From Desulfonatronum sp. (GTDB taxonomy: Bacteria; Desulfobacterota; Desulfovibrionia; Desulfovibrionales; Desulfonatronaceae): a DNA stretch of 22,331 bases. Shown one piece after another: positions 19,081-22,331 of this stretch. The stretch spans positions 1 through 22,331 of the forward strand of contig SKYX01000280.1 of the NCBI GenBank assembly GCA_007127655.1, read 5' to 3'. The notes beneath the pieces are model-generated. The model saw only the letters and a program-made list of their open reading frames with translations, made no database searches and had not been told where the DNA came from. Each line of letters opens with the position of its first letter. The first letter of the stretch is position 1. Both the position numbers and the translations under genes were made by a program.

Positions 19081-20441
19081 AGTCAAAAGTCACGTCCATC
19101 CATATGGTCGGCCTGGGCGGTTCCGGCATGAGTGGTATCGCGGAAGTCCTGCTCAATTTGGGCTACAGCGTCTCCGGTTCGGACGTAGCACCTGGCCCAG
19201 TGCTGGATCATCTGCGGACCCTCGGCGCGATCACGTATGTCGGGCATTGCAGGGGACGCTTGGAACAGGCCCAGGTGCTGGTCAAGTCCACGGCGGTGCG
19301 GGATGACAACCCGGAGGTTCAAGAAGCCCGAGAGCTGGGCATTCCGATCATTCCTCGCGCGGAGATGCTGGCCGAGTTGATGCGGTTGCGGACCGGGATC
19401 GCCGTGGCCGGAACCCACGGCAAGACCACCACCACGTCGATTCTGGCGACCATATTTAAGGAAGCGGATCTTGACCCCACGGTGATTATCGGCGGTCGGC
19501 TGCGTAATTACGGCAGCAACGCCTTGCTGGGCCAGGGTGAATACCTGATAGCCGAAGCGGATGAGTCCGACGGCTCGTTTCTGTGCCTGTTTCCGATCAT
19601 CAGCGTGGTGACCAACATCGACGCGGACCATCTGGATTTTTACCCGGATCTGGCGAGCATCAAGGAGGCCTTTGTCCAGTTCATGAACAAGGTGCCGTTC
19701 TACGGTCTGAACGTGGTCTGTGGCGACGACCCAGGGGTCCAGGCCGTTTTGCCCCAAGTCCGTCGTCCCGTTGTGACCTATGGATTTGGTGCGGACAACG
19801 ACGTGCGCGGTGAACTCCTGGAAGGTCGCCCGGGCAATCCCTTCAGGATTCGTTGGCGCGGAGAGCCCTGGGCCGAAGTCAACTTGGCTCAACCGGGGCG
19901 GCACAATGTTCTGAATGCTTTGGGCGCGGTGGGCGTGGCCATTGAAATCGGCATGCCCAAGGATGCGGTGCTGCGTGGTCTGACCAACTTTGGCGGTGTG
20001 GGGCGGCGCTTCGAGATCAAGGGCGAGCGTGACGGCGTGACCGTGGTGGACGACTATGGGCACCACCCCAAGGAAATCGTTGCGACCTTGGACACCGCCC
20101 GAGAGTTTTTTCTGGGGAGGCGGCTGGTGGTGTTGTTCCAACCTCACCGTTTTTCCAGGACCAAAGCGCTGTTTGGTGATTTCTGCCGGGCCTTCGACCA
20201 GGCCGACCGTTTGTTGTTGCTGGAGATTTATCCGGCCTCGGAAGCGCCTTTGCCCGGCATCAGCGGGAGCAGTCTGGCTCAGGGCGTTCGGCAGGTCAGC
20301 CAGACCCCGGTGGACTTTTTTCCGGACATGGCCACGGCAAGCGAGGCTCTGTCAGACATCCTGCGATCGGGTGACGTGCTGTTAACGTTGGGGGCCGGCA
20401 ATGTGTGGCAAGCCGGACAAGGTTTTTTGGAGGCCGCGTGA
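19077..20441 (+). CDS. murC: UDP-MurNAc:L-alanine ligase MurC
   Basis: First of the four Mur ligases, attaching L-alanine to UDP-MurNAc. The 454 residues have the N-terminal dinucleotide-fold motif GLGGSGMSG (12-20), the P-loop [10 protein letters not shown] (111-120, K116), then [28 protein letters not shown] and VDDYGHHP in the central and C-terminal domains, all typical of MurC. ATGA overlap with murG indicates coupling. MurB, which makes its substrate, is encoded 24 nt downstream. No fusion to ddl is present. Confidence 0.97.
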   Translation: MKSKVTSIHMVGLGGSGMSGIAEVLLNLGYSVSGSDVAPGPVLDHLRTLGAITYVGHCRGRLEQAQVLVKSTAVRDDNPEVQEARELGIPIIPRAEMLAELMRLRTGIAVAGTHGKTTTTSILATIFKEADLDPTVIIGGRLRNYGSNALLGQGEYLIAEADESDGSFLCLFPIISVVTNIDADHLDFYPDLASIKEAFVQFMNKVPFYGLNVVCGDDPGVQAVLPQVRRPVVTYGFGADNDVRGELLEGRPGNPFRIRWRGEPWAEVNLAQPGRHNVLNALGAVGVAIEIGMPKDAVLRGLTNFGGVGRRFEIKGERDGVTVVDDYGHHPKEIVATLDTAREFFLGRRLVVLFQPHRFSRTKALFGDFCRAFDQADRLLLLEIYPASEAPLPGISGSSLAQGVRQVSQTPVDFFPDMATASEALSDILRSGDVLLTLGAGNVWQAGQGFLEAA

Positions 20442-20465
20442 GGATGATCCCGTGAAGGTGTCCCT

Positions 20466-21389
20466 GTGAAGGTAATGAGAGGCCCGCTTCTGGCCGACCG
20501 GACGACTTTGAGATTGGGCGGCAAAGCCGTGGCCGAGATCGTGGTCCGTGAAACGCCGGACCTGGACGATCTGGCCGGCGTGTTGGCCGAGCAAATTGCC
20601 AAGCTCGGCGGTCGGCCCATGGTCCTGGGGGAAGGAAGCAATATCCTGGCCGCGGATCGGGATCTGGATTTGGTCTTGGTCCGGCTGGAAGGCGACGGTG
20701 ATCCCGAGATCATGGAACGGGGCGGCGATGGAAGCCGGATTTCAGAGAGGGGCCGGGATGTGGTCCGGATTCGGGTCCCAGGTGCCTTGCGGCTTCCACG
20801 GTTACTGGGTTGGTGCGCGGCTCGCGGTCTGCGCGGTTTGGAGCCATGGACAGGGATTCCCGGTTCTCTGGGCGGGGCCGTGGCCATGAACGCCGGTTCG
20901 TACGGGCTGGAGGTGGCTCAGGTTTTGGAGCGAGTCCTGATCTGGACCCCGGGCCGGGGCAGTCGGTGGCTTGACGCCGCTGCACTCCAATTCGGATACC
21001 GGCGTTTCGATGCGGGGCTTGACGATGCGGTTCAGTTGGTGCTGGCGGCGGAATTGCGGGTCGAGCGGGATGAACCGACTGAAGTGCGAACTCGGATGCG
21101 CAAATGGTTCGACCGGAAGAAACAGACTCAGCCGATTACCATGGCCTCGGCCGGGTGCGTATTCAAGAATCCCGAAGCGGAGAACCCGGCGGGCAGGCTT
21201 CTGGATCAGGTCGGGTTGCGCGGGTTTCAGAGGGGCGACATGGCCTTTTCCGAGTTGCACGCGAATTTTTTGATCAACCTCGGCGGCGGCTTGGCTGAGG
21301 ACGCCTTTGCCCTGCTGGATCTGGCCCGGGAACGGGTCGCATCTCGTTTCGGCCTGGAACTGGAAACCGAGGTCAAGGTGCTGGCATGA
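20466..21389 (+). CDS. murB: UDP-N-acetylenolpyruvoylglucosamine reductase MurB
   Basis: FAD enzyme that uses NADPH to reduce enolpyruvyl-UDP-GlcNAc to UDP-MurNAc. The 307 residues show LRLGGKA (15-21), the FAD-binding GEGSNIL (55-61), GIPGSLGGAVAMNAGSYG (130-147), FGYRR (176-180), SAGCVFKNP (228-236) and a C-terminal LETEV with E302. Residue C231 stands where E. coli MurB has the proton-donating Ser229. The protein is shorter than E. coli MurB (342). The GTG at 20466 is used, with AAGG at 20455-20458; an ATG at 20475 would remove three residues. The sequence GTGAAGGT occurs twice, at 20452 and 20466, 14 nt apart. The stop shares ATGA with ftsQ. Confidence 0.95.
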   Translation: MKVMRGPLLADRTTLRLGGKAVAEIVVRETPDLDDLAGVLAEQIAKLGGRPMVLGEGSNILAADRDLDLVLVRLEGDGDPEIMERGGDGSRISERGRDVVRIRVPGALRLPRLLGWCAARGLRGLEPWTGIPGSLGGAVAMNAGSYGLEVAQVLERVLIWTPGRGSRWLDAAALQFGYRRFDAGLDDAVQLVLAAELRVERDEPTEVRTRMRKWFDRKKQTQPITMASAGCVFKNPEAENPAGRLLDQVGLRGFQRGDMAFSELHANFLINLGGGLAEDAFALLDLARERVASRFGLELETEVKVLA

Positions 21390-22315
21390 GCGTGGCCGCC
21401 GCGAGGCTCCGATCCGGTGGCTGGTTCAGCCCCGGAGCGCGGCAAAGCAACAAGTGGTCGCGCAAGCAAAGCTCGAGCTCCGTGCCAAAGCGAGCTGCAA
21501 AGCCGACAGTGAAGGCGGCCCGGAACAAAGCCGCCAGGAAACCGCTGCGTATCGGCGCTCTGCTGGCAGGACTGGTCCTGTTCATTTTACGTTTTTTCGG
21601 CTGGACCTTGGGGCTGGTGCTGGTGGCGACGCTGCTGGGAAGTGTCAGCCTCGGACTGGTTTACGGTTACCGGGCGCTGACTACTTCCGCTCACTTTGCC
21701 GTCGCCCATGTGGAGATCGTCGGCAACCGGCAACTTAGCACGCCCGAGGTGCTGAACCTGAGCGGCGTGGCCGTGGGCATAAACCTCCTGGAGGTCAGCT
21801 TGGGTGAGGTCAGCCGAAAACTGCAACACAACCCATGGATCGAAAGTGCCACGGTCCGGCGGGTACTCCCGGACGGCGTGGCCATCGACATCGTGGAGCG
21901 CGAGCCGTTTTTCTGGATTCAACAAGGTGGGACCTTGTTTTACGCGGATCGCAACGGAGTTCCCATCGCCGCCTTGGAACTGGGCCGCTTCGTGTCTTTA
22001 CCTGTCCTGATCCTGGAGGACGGCGTTGAGCCGAACTGGCGACTGATGGAAGAGTGGGTGCGGGCCGTGGAGCGGTTGGAATTCCCGTTCGGGTTTTCAG
22101 AGGTGGCTTGGTTAAAGGTGGAGGACGCGAATATTTTGCGCATTCACTTGGAAGATCGAGGTATGGTGATTCACTTTGACCTGAGCGACTGGCGCGGGCA
22201 TCGCGAAATTATGAATCAGGTTTGGGAAGATCTGCGCTCTCGTGGAGAGCTGAACAATATTGAACGGTTGACCGTCATGTCGGGCAAGGCCTGGGTCTTG
22301 TTGAAACAGTCCTGA
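21386..22315 (+). CDS. ftsQ: cell division protein FtsQ
   Basis: Bitopic divisome protein that connects early and late division proteins by binding FtsL/FtsB. The 309 residues have an unusually long, basic and Ser-rich cytoplasmic N-terminus (1-55), a long hydrophobic stretch at about 56-97 that includes the membrane anchor, a POTRA domain at about 103-172 (AHVEIVGNRQLSTPEVL...WIESATVRRVLPDGVAIDIVEREP), and the FtsQ beta domain to the C-terminus. The start is fused to the murB stop as ATGA. It lies in its usual place before ftsA. Confidence 0.92.
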   Translation: MSVAAARLRSGGWFSPGARQSNKWSRKQSSSSVPKRAAKPTVKAARNKAARKPLRIGALLAGLVLFILRFFGWTLGLVLVATLLGSVSLGLVYGYRALTTSAHFAVAHVEIVGNRQLSTPEVLNLSGVAVGINLLEVSLGEVSRKLQHNPWIESATVRRVLPDGVAIDIVEREPFFWIQQGGTLFYADRNGVPIAALELGRFVSLPVLILEDGVEPNWRLMEEWVRAVERLEFPFGFSEVAWLKVEDANILRIHLEDRGMVIHFDLSDWRGHREIMNQVWEDLRSRGELNNIERLTVMSGKAWVLLKQS

Positions 22316-22325
22316 CAGTGAAATC

Positions 22326-22331
22326 GAGGAG
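22326..22331 (+). promoter_or_regulatory. ribosome binding site of the next gene (probably ftsA)
   Basis: The window ends on GAGGAG, 10 nt after the ftsQ stop. This is a good Shine-Dalgarno for a gene starting just outside. In dcw clusters ftsA normally follows ftsQ. Confidence 0.5.

Overview
The window is GC-rich chromosomal DNA from a Gram-negative bacterium. Its right two thirds is a nearly complete division and cell-wall (dcw) cluster. The gene order is mraZ-rsmH-ftsL-ftsI-murE-murF-mraY-murD-ftsW-murG-murC-murB-ftsQ, with no ddl gene. FtsI carries a C-terminal PASTA domain, MurE has a meso-diaminopimelate signature, and the left side holds c-di-GMP-type HD-GYP and lipoprotein genes. Together these fit a sulfate-reducing member of the Desulfovibrionales (Desulfobacterota). 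That placement is inferred from protein style and gene order, not from a database match.

Left region (1-2971): a catalase-peroxidase gene (katG) is flanked by two GC-rich perfect palindromes of similar design, 44 bp upstream and 24 bp downstream. The leader holds inverted repeats with GTTC/GAAC half-sites that could be a peroxide-responsive operator. A 78-residue zinc-ribbon protein follows, closed by a strong intrinsic terminator.

Middle region (2984-7483): three same-strand genes code for a Nudix hydrolase with a YjhB-type N-terminal domain, a lipoprotein metallo-beta-lactamase-fold hydrolase of the NAPE-PLD/UlaG type, and an HD-domain protein related to YfbR nucleotidases. The last of these converges with a minus-strand HD-GYP protein. 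The roughly 400-bp divergent region between HD-GYP and mraZ holds a 19-bp palindrome near the HD-GYP promoter, two candidate promoters for the dcw operon, and a 10-nt-period GTGGG array that matches the known MraZ operator.

Right region (7484-22331): thirteen dcw genes run in one direction, seven of the twelve junctions being overlaps or stop/start fusions, most of them ATGA. MraZ regulates, RsmH methylates 16S rRNA, and MurB/C/D/E/F make UDP-MurNAc-pentapeptide. MraY and MurG make lipid I and lipid II. FtsW polymerises and FtsI crosslinks septal glycan, while FtsL and FtsQ are divisome scaffolds. The window ends on a ribosome binding site, presumably that of ftsA.

I see no phage, CRISPR, IS or RNA gene. 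Nothing here is clearly a new multi-gene system. The most interesting items are the palindromes around katG, the MraZ box overlapping alternative mraZ starts, the Cys in place of the catalytic Ser in MurB, a terminator-like hairpin inside ftsI just before its PASTA domain, and the uncharacterised Nudix/MBL/HD gene set.
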